Of a stretch of 64,000 nt of DNA, positions 1 to 8,001 are shown in pieces. The stretch spans positions 1-64,000 of the forward strand of contig CAIYWC010000097.1 of assembly GCA_903929795.1 (NCBI GenBank). Reading direction: 5' to 3'. Source of the stretch: an uncultured Myxococcales bacterium. Its GTDB lineage: Bacteria > Myxococcota_A > UBA9042. The notes under the pieces are model-generated. The model worked only from the letters and a program-made list of their open reading frames with translations, made no database searches and had not been told where the DNA came from. Each line of letters opens with the position of its first letter. Position 1 is the first letter of the stretch. The translations under genes were made by a program, and so were the position numbers.

Positions 1-101
1 ATACACTCCGACCGAAGTTCGAGATCAAACGCCTTTCATCCGCGGCGTGCCACCGGAGGTGCACGCTCGTGGATCCAGTCCGAAATGCAACAGGTCTGAC
101 C
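1..101 (-). repeat. Intergenic ~100-nt structured element, copy A
   Basis: Read on the minus strand, this stretch starts GGTCAGACCTGTTGCAT and ends GTGTAT. It begins about 45 nt after the polA stop codon. It closely matches copies at 32511-32610, 42386-42485 and 13893-13993. It shares GACCTGTTGC and TTGATCTCGAAC with copy B, and CGAGCGTGCAC and GTGGCACGCCGCGG with copy C. Positions 46-65 form a 20-nt hairpin on the minus strand (5-bp outer stem, one bulge, 3-bp inner stem, 3-nt loop). No ORF explains it. The element could be a structured RNA, a 3'-UTR element or a small non-autonomous repeat. The left boundary coincides with the window edge, so it might extend further. Confidence 0.7.
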
Positions 102-146
102 GGAAGAATTTGGTGTTGGACATAGGTCAGCATGTTTAGTCGAATT

Positions 147-2858
147 CTAGTGCGCTTCCGACCAGTTCGCTCCAGAACGCACATCGACCTGAAGCGGCAC
201 CGCCAGTTCGCCCGCCGCCATCATCGCGGTGCGCACCAGCTGGGTCACCGCGGCGATCTCGGCTTCCGGAGCCTCCAGGACCAGTTCGTCGTGGACCTGC
301 AACAGCAATTTTGCCTGCAAATGCACGCGCTTCAGCTCCGCGGCCACGGTCAGCATCGCGCGCTTGATCAAGTCCGCAGCCGTCCCCTGGACCGGCGAGT
401 TGACCGCGATCCGCTCCGCCGCCGCCTTGTCGCCGTGGTTCTGGCTGCCCAGGTTCGGCACCTGCCGCCGTCGGCCGAACAGCGTCCTCACTTCGCCGGT
501 GCGCCGCGCGTCGTCCAGTGTGCGCTCCATGAAGCCCTGCACGCCGGGAAACTGTTGAAAATACAGGTCAATGAACGCCTTGGCGTCCTTTTGCGAGACG
601 CCGATTTCGCGGCTCAGCCGCTGCGGGCCCATGCCGTACAAGACCCCGAAATTGATGGTTTTTGCCGCGCTGCGCTGCTCGGCTGTCACCAGTTCGGGGA
701 AGACGTTGAACATGCGCGCCGCCGTCTCGCGGTGGATGTCGCGGCCGTGCTGGAAAGCCGTCAGCAGCCCCGGATCGTGGGCCAGGTGCGCCATGACCCG
801 TAGTTCAATTTGGCTGTAGTCAGCTGAAATTAAAACAGAACCCGGCAGCGCCACAAATGCCTGGCGAATCCGCCGACCCTCAGGCGAGCGCACCGGAATG
901 TTTTGCAGGTTCGGCTCGATCGAGGACAGCCGCCCGGTCGCCGCGACGGCTTGCTGAAAACACGTGTGAACACGGGAAGTTTCCGGCTGGATCTGCGCCG
1001 GCAGGGCGTCCGTGTACGTGCCTTTGAGCTTGGTCAGCTGGCGCCAACGCAGCACGCGCGCCGGCAGCGGATGGGCGTCGGTCAGGCCTTCCAGCACGCT
1101 CTGGTCGGTCGAATAGCCGCTCTGCGTGCGCTTTTTGGCCGGCAGCTTCAGGCGCTCGAACAACACATCGGCCAGCTGCGTCGGCGATCCGACGTTGAAT
1201 GGCGCGCCCGCCAGCGCGTGGATCTGCGCCTCCTCGCCGGCAATCTCCGTCGCCAGCCAGTCACTTTGCCTTTTCAGTTCATCGACATCCACGCGAATGC
1301 CCGTAAATTCCATGTCCGCCAGCACGTCCGAGAGCGGAACCTCCAGATCCGTGTACAGCGCCAGCAGGCCGTTTTCCGCCAGCATCGGCCGCAGCTCGTG
1401 CTCGGTCAGGCGCGTCAGGTACGCCCGCAGGCCCACGTGCGCCGCGGCCGCGTCGATCGGCACCGCGTCCCAGCCCGTCTGCGCTTTGCCTTTCCCCAGC
1501 AGCTCCGCGTCGTCGCCAATTTGCTGATTGCAATAGGATTGCGCGATGTTGCGCAGCGAATGGCTGTGCCGCTCCGGCTCGTGGAGGTAGCTCGCCAGCA
1601 TCGGATCGCCCGCCCAGCCGCGCACTTGCGCGCCGGCGCGGCGCAGCGCGATCGCGTCGTACTTGGCGTGGTGACCGATCTTGGCGATCCGCGAATTCTC
1701 CAGGACTGGCGCGAGGATCCGCAGCACGTCGGCCGGATCCAGCTGCGCGCCCAGCGTCCGGTGGCGCATCGGCACATACGCGACGTGCAGCGGCGACCAG
1801 CACAAGCCCAGGCCCACCAGCTCGCCCCACATCGGCATCAGCCGCTCCGGGTCGGCGTGGCTTTGGACGGCGCAGATCGCCAGCTGCCGGGTGGAACGAA
1901 TTTGCTCGACAGCGCCCGCCAAATCCTTGAGATCTGTAATCGTTTCGATGGCGATGCGCTGCGGCGCCGTCGCCTCGACCGGCTCCGCGTACTCCGCCGT
2001 CAGCCGCTTGAACCCGAGCTGGGCGAAAGTGGTCGCCAGTGCCGCGCGCTGCTCGGGCTTGGGCGTCAGCTCCGCGAGCGAAAAGGGCAGCTGCGCATCG
2101 CATTTGAGCGCGACAAGTTTCTGTGCCAGCCGGGCCGCGTCGTGGGACGCCCGCAGCAGCTCCTGGGCCCGCGGCGGCGTCACTTCGTCGATATGGGCAT
2201 AGATCGCGTCCAGCGAGCCCCAATCGGTCAGCAGCTTGACCGCGCCTTTCTCGCCGATGCCGCGCACGCCGGGGATGTTGTCCGCCGTGTCACCCATGAT
2301 CGCCAGCAGATCGCCGACCTGGTCGCGGCGCACGCCCCACTTCGCGTGCACGCCTTTTTCGTCGTAGGTCACGCCCTTGCCGTCGTCCAGCTGCGTGATG
2401 CCCGGCTGGCCGTCCTTGGGGTCGATGACGAGCTGCATCAGGTCTTTGTCGCCCGACACCACGATCACGTCATGGCCCGCCGCCTGACCCTGCACCGCCA
2501 GCGTCGCGATCAGGTCGTCCGCCTCCAGGCCGGGAATCCCGATGACAGGTAAGCCGAATTCCTCCGCCACGCGCGTCGCGATCGGCCATTGCTGCGCCAG
2601 ATCCTCAGGCATGTCCGGGCGGTTGGCTTTGTAGTTCGGGTCCATTTCGTGGCGAAACGTCGGCCCGGAGACGTCAAAGCACACGGCGATCTTGTCGGGC
2701 TTTTTCTCGCGGATCAGTTTTTGCAGCATCGACACGAAGCCGAACACCGCGCCAGTGGGCTGGCCGGTCGGCGACGTCAGGTGGCGCACGGCAAAATAGG
2801 CGCGAAACAGCGCGTGTGAGCCATCGATCAGCAGCAGCGTTGGGCGACGCTCAGCCAT
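147..2858 (-). CDS. polA: DNA polymerase I
   Basis: A 903-residue family A DNA polymerase for Okazaki-fragment processing and repair synthesis. The N-terminal 5' nuclease (about residues 1-290) has IDGSHALFRAYF, EADD, GDKD and GDTADNIPGVRGIG. The polymerase domain (about 510-903) has motif A DYSQIELR, motif B RSAAKTINFGVLYGM and motif C VHDE. The middle 3'-5' exonuclease domain keeps the fold signature IGHHAKYD. However, the first catalytic motif, DxE in E. coli, reads CAV, and the last one (YxxxD) reads HVGLR, so proofreading is probably lost. I start at MAERRP rather than the ORF's first Met because GAGGG lies just upstream. The gene follows the cysteine-rich lipoprotein gene by 17 nt and is likely co-transcribed with it. 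Confidence 0.96.
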   Translation of the reverse strand: MAERRPTLLLIDGSHALFRAYFAVRHLTSPTGQPTGAVFGFVSMLQKLIREKKPDKIAVCFDVSGPTFRHEMDPNYKANRPDMPEDLAQQWPIATRVAEEFGLPVIGIPGLEADDLIATLAVQGQAAGHDVIVVSGDKDLMQLVIDPKDGQPGITQLDDGKGVTYDEKGVHAKWGVRRDQVGDLLAIMGDTADNIPGVRGIGEKGAVKLLTDWGSLDAIYAHIDEVTPPRAQELLRASHDAARLAQKLVALKCDAQLPFSLAELTPKPEQRAALATTFAQLGFKRLTAEYAEPVEATAPQRIAIETITDLKDLAGAVEQIRSTRQLAICAVQSHADPERLMPMWGELVGLGLCWSPLHVAYVPMRHRTLGAQLDPADVLRILAPVLENSRIAKIGHHAKYDAIALRRAGAQVRGWAGDPMLASYLHEPERHSHSLRNIAQSYCNQQIGDDAELLGKGKAQTGWDAVPIDAAAAHVGLRAYLTRLTEHELRPMLAENGLLALYTDLEVPLSDVLADMEFTGIRVDVDELKRQSDWLATEIAGEEAQIHALAGAPFNVGSPTQLADVLFERLKLPAKKRTQSGYSTDQSVLEGLTDAHPLPARVLRWRQLTKLKGTYTDALPAQIQPETSRVHTCFQQAVAATGRLSSIEPNLQNIPVRSPEGRRIRQAFVALPGSVLISADYSQIELRVMAHLAHDPGLLTAFQHGRDIHRETAARMFNVFPELVTAEQRSAAKTINFGVLYGMGPQRLSREIGVSQKDAKAFIDLYFQQFPGVQGFMERTLDDARRTGEVRTLFGRRRQVPNLGSQNHGDKAAAERIAVNSPVQGTAADLIKRAMLTVAAELKRVHLQAKLLLQVHDELVLEAPEAEIAAVTQLVRTAMMAAGELAVPLQVDVRSGANWSEAH

Positions 2859-2875
2859 GTCACCCTCGCGGCGGC

Positions 2876-4831
2876 TTACGGGCAGTAGGTCGCTTTGTCG
2901 CTGCAGCAGTCGCCGGCCTGTGTGCAAACGGCGTCGCAGTAGCAAAACGTGCCGTCGGCCTCAAAGCTGGAGCCGCCGCACTTGCCCTGGCAGCCGGGCG
3001 CGCAGTCGGCGGGGCAGCTCGTGGCGGTTTCGCCGCTGTCGCAGTTGCCGTCGCCGCAGTACGCCGGGCAGGCGCCGCAGTCCTCCGAGCACGTCTTGCA
3101 CGTCTCGCCCGAGCAGATGCCGTCGCCACAGTTCGAGATCGGGCAGCTGCCGCCGCCGTTCGCGGTGATGCAGGTGGTGCACGCGTCCTGGCAGCCAAAG
3201 CCAAAGCCGTCCGTGCAGCAGGTCGAGTCGGACAGGCAGGCGCAGCTGAAATCGCCGCACGCGCCGCAGTCGGCCGTGCAGGTGGTGCAGCTCTCGTCGC
3301 TGGAGCAGGTGCCGTCGCCGCAGCCCGTCGACGTCAGCCCGCCCAGCATGCAGTAGCCGCAGTCCTGGGAGCAGCTCGTGCAGTCCTCGGAATCGGCCAC
3401 CGAGCACACGCCGTCGCCGCAGTAGCTCGACGAGCAGTCGTTGGGGCAGGTCGTGCCATCCTCCGTGCCGTCGCACGTGCCGTTGCCGCAAGTGGAAATG
3501 ATGCTGGGGCACGTGGCGCCGCAGCCCTTGCACTCGCTGGCGCAGTTGTCGTCCCACAGGCTGGCGCAGCAGTACGCGTCGCCGTTGGGATAGTTGGGCT
3601 GTGGGCCGGTGCAGACGCAGGCCTCGCAGCTGCAGCCGCCGCACTTGGGACCTGACCCGGCCGCGCAACCGACGTCACAGACGCCGCAGTCGGCCGGGCA
3701 CAAGGAGCAGTCTTCGGTCGCATCGCAGGTCTTGTCGCCGCAGGCGCCGCCGGTGCACTTGCCGCAGTCCTTGGGGCAGCCACCGCAGGTCTCGGAGGCG
3801 TCGCAGATTCCGTCGCCGCAGATGACGGTGGCGGTGCAGTCCAGCGTGAGCGTCACGATGCCGGTGGTCGCGGTCGCCGTGTCGATGATGACAATGCGCG
3901 GGACGTTGGCCGGCAGGCCCAAGCTCAGCGAAAAGAAGTCGGACATGTCGCACGCCGCGGTGTCGCATTTGCCGTCGAGCGTAGGCGCAATGTCAAAGAG
4001 CTGCACGTCAACCGAGGTGCCCGAGACGTCCATGTTCAAGGACGCGGTCATTGTGACGTCGGATTGCATCAGGATCGCGGCCTCCGGGCCGGCCCAGACG
4101 TTGGTGTCGCACTTGCCGTAGCCGCCAAACGCGGACGGGCCCAGCTGGCCGAGGTCGATCTTGACCTGGGTGCCGCACATCAGTTGCTGCGGCGAGCAGA
4201 CGTCTGGCTTGCAGGTCGACGGCGCATTGCAGCCGCCGTGGCTGCACAGCCCGGGACCGCCGCAGGAGCCGCCGATGCTGCACGCGACGCCGTCCGCCGC
4301 GGCCTTGACCTTGCACATCTTGCTGCCAGTGTCGCAGTAGCCGATTTGGCATGGCGCGAAATTCAGCCCCGCGCAGTCGGTGTCGCTCGTGCAGGAGCCG
4401 GGCGCCACGTCGGGCACATCCGGTGGCGCAATGTCCGTGTCGACCACGTCCGGTGCGGCGTCGATGTCCCACGCGTCATCGATTGCGTCGGCGTCAGCCG
4501 CGTCCAGATCGGCAATGGCGTCCGAGCCATTGGCATTCTCGTCGATCGTGTCCGTCCCGCCGGCGGCATCGGTTCCAGTCGCGTCCGTCCCGCCCGCGGC
4601 GTCCGTTCCTGCAGCATCGGTGCCCTCTGCGTCCTTGCCGGTGGTGTCGGCGACCGCGCCGTCTTTGCCCGCCGTGTCGTTCGCCGCGCCGTCGGTTCCG
4701 CCCTGCGTGTCGCCGGCCAAGCTGTCACTGCCGCCCACCGGGCTGCCGCCGCCGCTCGCGACCGTTGCGCCGCACGCTGTGCCGAGGAGAACCAAGCTAC
4801 AGGACAGGATAATCAGGGGTGTCGTGCGCAT
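2876..4831 (-). CDS. Cysteine-rich exported lipoprotein with disulfide repeats and a somatomedin-B-like C-terminus
   Basis: A 651-residue predicted lipoprotein. It starts MRTTPLIILSCSLVLLGTAC (lipobox LGTAC), then has a Thr/Asp/Gly/Ala-rich linker with TDAAGGTD-type repeats to about residue 150. The rest is cysteine-rich: several copies of CGDGxCDxxExCxxCPxDCGxC, a CCASLWDDNCASEC motif, and at the end CYCDAVCTQAGDCCSDKATYC, which matches the somatomedin B pattern. It probably acts outside the cytoplasm as an adhesive or scaffold protein. GGAGGAACTG directly precedes the chosen ATG; the ORF's upstream Met has no such site. It sits immediately before polA, an odd partner. A TTGACG sequence occurs about 40 nt upstream but lacks a good -10. 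The exact function is unknown. Confidence 0.85.
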   Translation of the reverse strand: MRTTPLIILSCSLVLLGTACGATVASGGGSPVGGSDSLAGDTQGGTDGAANDTAGKDGAVADTTGKDAEGTDAAGTDAAGGTDATGTDAAGGTDTIDENANGSDAIADLDAADADAIDDAWDIDAAPDVVDTDIAPPDVPDVAPGSCTSDTDCAGLNFAPCQIGYCDTGSKMCKVKAAADGVACSIGGSCGGPGLCSHGGCNAPSTCKPDVCSPQQLMCGTQVKIDLGQLGPSAFGGYGKCDTNVWAGPEAAILMQSDVTMTASLNMDVSGTSVDVQLFDIAPTLDGKCDTAACDMSDFFSLSLGLPANVPRIVIIDTATATTGIVTLTLDCTATVICGDGICDASETCGGCPKDCGKCTGGACGDKTCDATEDCSLCPADCGVCDVGCAAGSGPKCGGCSCEACVCTGPQPNYPNGDAYCCASLWDDNCASECKGCGATCPSIISTCGNGTCDGTEDGTTCPNDCSSSYCGDGVCSVADSEDCTSCSQDCGYCMLGGLTSTGCGDGTCSSDESCTTCTADCGACGDFSCACLSDSTCCTDGFGFGCQDACTTCITANGGGSCPISNCGDGICSGETCKTCSEDCGACPAYCGDGNCDSGETATSCPADCAPGCQGKCGGSSFEADGTFCYCDAVCTQAGDCCSDKATYCP

Positions 4832-4897
4832 CAGTTCCTCCGTCGATCGGCGGTCATGGTGCCATCTGCCGGCATCGATCGTCAACGCGTGCGGGTG

Positions 4898-5533
4898 CTA
4901 GGGCGGGTTCAACAGCACGATCGCAGCGGGGACCGGCGCGCCCGCTGACCACTCCAGCGTCGCGCCGCGCCAGGGTGGCTGTGAAAAATGTCCAAGAAAA
5001 TCAGTGACTGGTGCGAGCGCCAGCGCAATGCGCGGGTCCGCCGCGTGCATTGGCATCGCCATTTTCGGTTGCACTGCGCGGACCAACGCCGCCGCCGCCG
5101 CGCCGTCCAAGGTGTACGTCCCGCCGACCGGCACCAGCAGCACGTCCGCGCCACGCAGCCAAGCCACATCGGCGTCGTCGTAGGCGCACACGTCGCCGCA
5201 ATGCACCACGCGCACGCCTTCTGCCTCAAACGACAGCATCGTCGACAGCCCGGCGCGCAGCCCGCGTTCGGTATCGTGGAATACCGGTCGCCCGCGCACT
5301 GTGACAGCGCCCAGCACCGCATCGCCCTCGATCCGCCGCAGCGTGCCCAGCTCTGGCGTCCAGGCGCTGTGGTCCTCGTGCGCGTGCGTGCTCGCGATCG
5401 CGTCAAACGGCCCGGTGATCGCCGGCAGCTGAAACCGCCCGCCGACCACGCCTGGCTTGTGCGGGTCCAGGCATAGCCGGAGGCCGCCCAGCTCCAGCGC
5501 AAACGCGGCGTGACCCAGAAAGCGCAGCTTCAT
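4898..5533 (-). CDS. Metallo-beta-lactamase-fold hydrolase (UlaG-like)
   Basis: A 211-residue small metallo-beta-lactamase-fold protein of the metal-dependent hydrolase type (UlaG/YycJ-like). It starts MKLRFLGHAAFALELGGLRL, has the metal-binding motif THAHEDH, a second metal-ligand region VVHCGDVCAYDDAD, and a C-terminal MPMHAAD. The substrate cannot be told from sequence; relatives cleave phosphoester or lactone bonds. It lies 21 nt after hpt and is very likely in its operon. The Shine-Dalgarno is weak, so translation may depend on hpt. Confidence 0.82.
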   Translation of the reverse strand: MKLRFLGHAAFALELGGLRLCLDPHKPGVVGGRFQLPAITGPFDAIASTHAHEDHSAWTPELGTLRRIEGDAVLGAVTVRGRPVFHDTERGLRAGLSTMLSFEAEGVRVVHCGDVCAYDDADVAWLRGADVLLVPVGGTYTLDGAAAAALVRAVQPKMAMPMHAADPRIALALAPVTDFLGHFSQPPWRGATLEWSAGAPVPAAIVLLNPP

Positions 5534-5554
5534 GCGCGTCGGCTCGGGAGGATC

Positions 5555-6088
5555 TCAGTCAAAATGCATCACTCCGATGTACGGCAGGTTGCGGTAGCGC
5601 TCCTCGTAGTCGAGGCCGTAGCCGACCACGAACACGTCCTCGATCGTGAAGCCGACCCAGGTCAGCGGCACGGCGACTTTCTGGCGCGCTGGCTTGTGCA
5701 GCAGCGTGCAGACCGACACCGACCGCGGCCCACGCGATTCCAGGTTGTGCAGCAGGTAGCTCATCGTCAGGCCGGTATCGACGATGTCCTCGACGATCAC
5801 GACGTCGCGGCCGGCGATGTCCAGCGTCAGGTCATGGGTCAGCCGCACCGCACCGGAGCTCTCCGTCGCGCCCGCGTAGCTCGACACGCCGAGGAACACG
5901 AGGTGCACCGGCCGCTGCAGGTTGCGCACCAGATCGGCAAAGAACAGGATCGAGCCCTTGAGCACGCAGATCACCACCAGCGGCTGCTCCGTCGGCGGCA
6001 GCGCCTCGATCTCGCGGCCCAGCTCGGCCACCCGCGCGTCCAGCTTTTGCGCCGACAGGAACACTTCCACGCGTTCGATCTTGGCCAT
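5555..6088 (-). CDS. hpt: Hypoxanthine phosphoribosyltransferase
   Basis: A 177-residue purine salvage enzyme that makes IMP (and often GMP) from hypoxanthine/guanine and PRPP in the cytoplasm. The PRPP loop VVIVEDIVDTGLT is present, together with the early ICVLKGSILFFADL region and the C-terminal YEERYRNLPYIGVM. The length is typical for the family. An AGGAG site precedes the ATG. A metallo-hydrolase gene follows. A uracil phosphoribosyltransferase-like gene lies upstream on the same strand, so purine and pyrimidine salvage functions are clustered. Confidence 0.95.
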   Translation of the reverse strand: MAKIERVEVFLSAQKLDARVAELGREIEALPPTEQPLVVICVLKGSILFFADLVRNLQRPVHLVFLGVSSYAGATESSGAVRLTHDLTLDIAGRDVVIVEDIVDTGLTMSYLLHNLESRGPRSVSVCTLLHKPARQKVAVPLTWVGFTIEDVFVVGYGLDYEERYRNLPYIGVMHFD

Positions 6089-6107
6089 GGCCTGCTCCTG
6101 GGCGATC

Positions 6108-6120
6108 GCGACTGAGTCGC
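6108..6120. promoter_or_regulatory. 13-bp dyad upstream of hpt
   Basis: GCGACTGAGTCGC is a perfect 6-bp inverted repeat around one base, 19 nt upstream of the hpt start. Its position suits an operator or a leader hairpin close to the ribosome binding site. No regulator is assigned. Confidence 0.3.
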
Positions 6121-6190
6121 TCCGTTGCTTTGCGTCCGTGCGATCTGCGCGGTGCGGCGGATTCTCGATCGTTCCGCGCTTTTTTCACAG

Positions 6191-6221
6191 GGGCCGACAG
6201 CGCGGCCCAAACACTTTGGGC
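6191..6221 (-). promoter_or_regulatory. Overlapping alternative hairpins between the UPRT-like gene and hpt
   Basis: On the minus strand GCCCAAA-GTG-TTTGGGC (6221-6205) is a perfect 7-bp hairpin. Its 3' arm overlaps GGGCCG-CGCTGT-CGGCCC (6208-6191), so the two stems cannot form together. The structure lies in the 201-nt gap between the two salvage genes. It could be a terminator for the upstream gene, although no T-run follows, or an attenuator-like leader for hpt. This is inference from base pairing only. Confidence 0.35.
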
Positions 6222-6289
6222 TGGCACCAAGCTCCGTGTTTGAGCCGTCGGAGCGATGGCTTCGCGAAGTAAATTCGCGGGTTTCACGC

Positions 6290-7108
6290 CTAGGTCAGCG
6301 CGTTGTTCATGATTTCGCCCATGCCGCCCGCGCCCGGCACGATGTAGTGGTGGTCGTTTAGCCCGCGCTCGCGGTCCCATTGCGCGCCCGGCACGTCCGC
6401 CAGCACGTCCTGTGGCGACAGTCCGCGATCCAGCCGATAGGCGTAAATGTGCACAAGCGTTGGGAAAAGCGTCGTCAGCTTCTTGATGAATTCCGGCGTC
6501 ACGATCAGGTTCAGGGCAAAAACCTGGCGCGGCGCGCCGTCCAACTCGGTCTGGTAGAACGCGATCGCCTCCGCCAGCGACGACCCGGTCGCGCCCATCG
6601 GATCGGGAAACAGCAGGATGCGGTCCTTGACCGGACCGGCGATCTTGCGGCCGAACATGCCCGCGCCGGTCACCTGCGCGCGATCGTCCACAAGCCGATT
6701 CATCAGGATGTGGTCCTGGCGCACGCGCGTCGGGTCGATGACCTCGCACAGCGCGTCGAAGCAGACCATGGACGGCAGGATGCCGGCGCGCGCGATGTCG
6801 ACGGTCGTCACTTCCGACGTCGGGTCGATGACCTGGCCTTCATACACGCCAAACGGTGTCAGCTCGCGCATCCGTGTCTCGGAGCGAACCGCGCGCCGCG
6901 GAAATTCGCGGTTGATGACTTCCCGCACCAGGCCGCGATACAGCAGCGTAATCAGACGGTTCACCTCGGGCTGCACGCAATTCGGGTGGCACAGCCGCGC
7001 CAGCCAGGTCAGCGCCAGCGGGTCGTGAATCAGGTGCACCTGCGGGCCGTAGCGGTGCGCCAGCTCGGTCTCGTGCTTGTGCAGGTCCAGATATGCGGTC
7101 TCGCCCAT
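6290..7108 (-). CDS. Uracil phosphoribosyltransferase-like protein
   Basis: A 272-residue member of the UPRT branch of phosphoribosyltransferases. The PRPP-binding loop reads LLFPDPMGATGSS, where classic UPRT has DPMLATGGS. The C-terminal uracil-pocket segment reads YIVPGAGGMGE against the usual YIVPGLGDAG. The N-terminus VHLIHDPLALTWLARL also matches UPRT. The protein is about 60 residues longer than E. coli Upp, and the loop substitutions make the exact substrate uncertain. GGGAG lies upstream of the chosen ATG, and the ORF's earlier Met is not supported. It lies upstream of hpt on the same strand. Confidence 0.8.
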   Translation of the reverse strand: MGETAYLDLHKHETELAHRYGPQVHLIHDPLALTWLARLCHPNCVQPEVNRLITLLYRGLVREVINREFPRRAVRSETRMRELTPFGVYEGQVIDPTSEVTTVDIARAGILPSMVCFDALCEVIDPTRVRQDHILMNRLVDDRAQVTGAGMFGRKIAGPVKDRILLFPDPMGATGSSLAEAIAFYQTELDGAPRQVFALNLIVTPEFIKKLTTLFPTLVHIYAYRLDRGLSPQDVLADVPGAQWDRERGLNDHHYIVPGAGGMGEIMNNALT

Positions 7109-7284
7109 GACGCGTCTCCCAGAGACCTTGGACGCTAGGCCGCGGCCTTGCGCAGCGTCAAGGCGAAAGCGGGGACGGACGTGCAACTTCTATGTGCCAA
7201 AACCGCTTGCGGTCGTTGATGAAGGGCCACGCGGCGGCCTGCGGTGCTGAAAAGCCGAGCAGCCGCCTGGTCGAGGCCCGCGCT

Positions 7285-8001
7285 TCAGCGGATCTTCGGC
7301 GCCCGCGGGCCAAAAATCGCTGTGCCGACGCGGACGTGCGTTGCCCCTTCGGCAATCGCCACCGGGTAGTCGCCGCTCATGCCCATGGACAGCCAAAGCG
7401 CGGCCGGCGCGCCCGGACGCCCGCGCAGCTGCGCCTGCAGCCGATCGCGCAGCGCGCGCAGGCGCTTGAACCACGCCCGCGTCACTTCCGGATCCTCGTC
7501 CGCCGGCGGCAGCGTCATCAGCCCCCGCAGCCGCAAATTCGGCGAGCGCAGCAGCACGTCGATGAACAGCTCCGCGTCGTCCTCGCCACAGCCGCGCTTT
7601 TGCGCTTCGTCGGCCAGATTGATCTGCAACAGCACGTCTTGCTTGAGGTTTACGCTCCACGCCGCGCGCTGCATTTCGTCGATGCCGGCCATGTCGTCCG
7701 CCGAGTGCAGCAGCGCCACCTTGCCGATCACCTGGCGGATCTTGTTGCGCTGCAGGTGGCCCAAAAAATGCCAGCGCAGCTCCGGCAAGTCCGCCAGCGC
7801 CGCGGCCTTTTCCTGCCATTCCTGCACGTAATTCTCGCCAAAATCGCGCTGACCGGCGGCGTAAGCCACGCGCACGGCCTCGGCGTCGTGGCCCTTGGCG
7901 ACCGCGATGAGCGTCACGTCCTCCGCGCGCCGACCCGCGCCCTCGGCAGCCGCAGCGATCGCTGCGCGCACGCTGTCCAGGTTGTCCCGCACGTCTGTCA
8001 T
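7285..8001 (-). CDS. yggS: PLP homeostasis protein, YggS/PROSC family
   Basis: A 238-residue single-domain PLP-binding barrel protein. The family has no known catalytic activity and buffers pyridoxal phosphate and amino/keto-acid balance. The PLP lysine is in LIAVAKGH. Other family hallmarks are FGENYVQE, WHFLGHLQRNK, the SMGMSGDYPVAIAEGATHVRVGTAIFG region and a short C-terminus. Its ATG overlaps the TGA of maf (ATGA), which suggests translational coupling. Confidence 0.93.
   Translation of the reverse strand: MTDVRDNLDSVRAAIAAAAEGAGRRAEDVTLIAVAKGHDAEAVRVAYAAGQRDFGENYVQEWQEKAAALADLPELRWHFLGHLQRNKIRQVIGKVALLHSADDMAGIDEMQRAAWSVNLKQDVLLQINLADEAQKRGCGEDDAELFIDVLLRSPNLRLRGLMTLPPADEDPEVTRAWFKRLRALRDRLQAQLRGRPGAPAALWLSMGMSGDYPVAIAEGATHVRVGTAIFGPRAPKIR

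Noticed and set aside
7175-7205. Sigma-54-like promoter (TGGCAC...TTGCA) upstream of the UPRT-like gene on the minus strand
   Set aside because: The spacing between GG and GC is two bases too long for a -24/-12 promoter.
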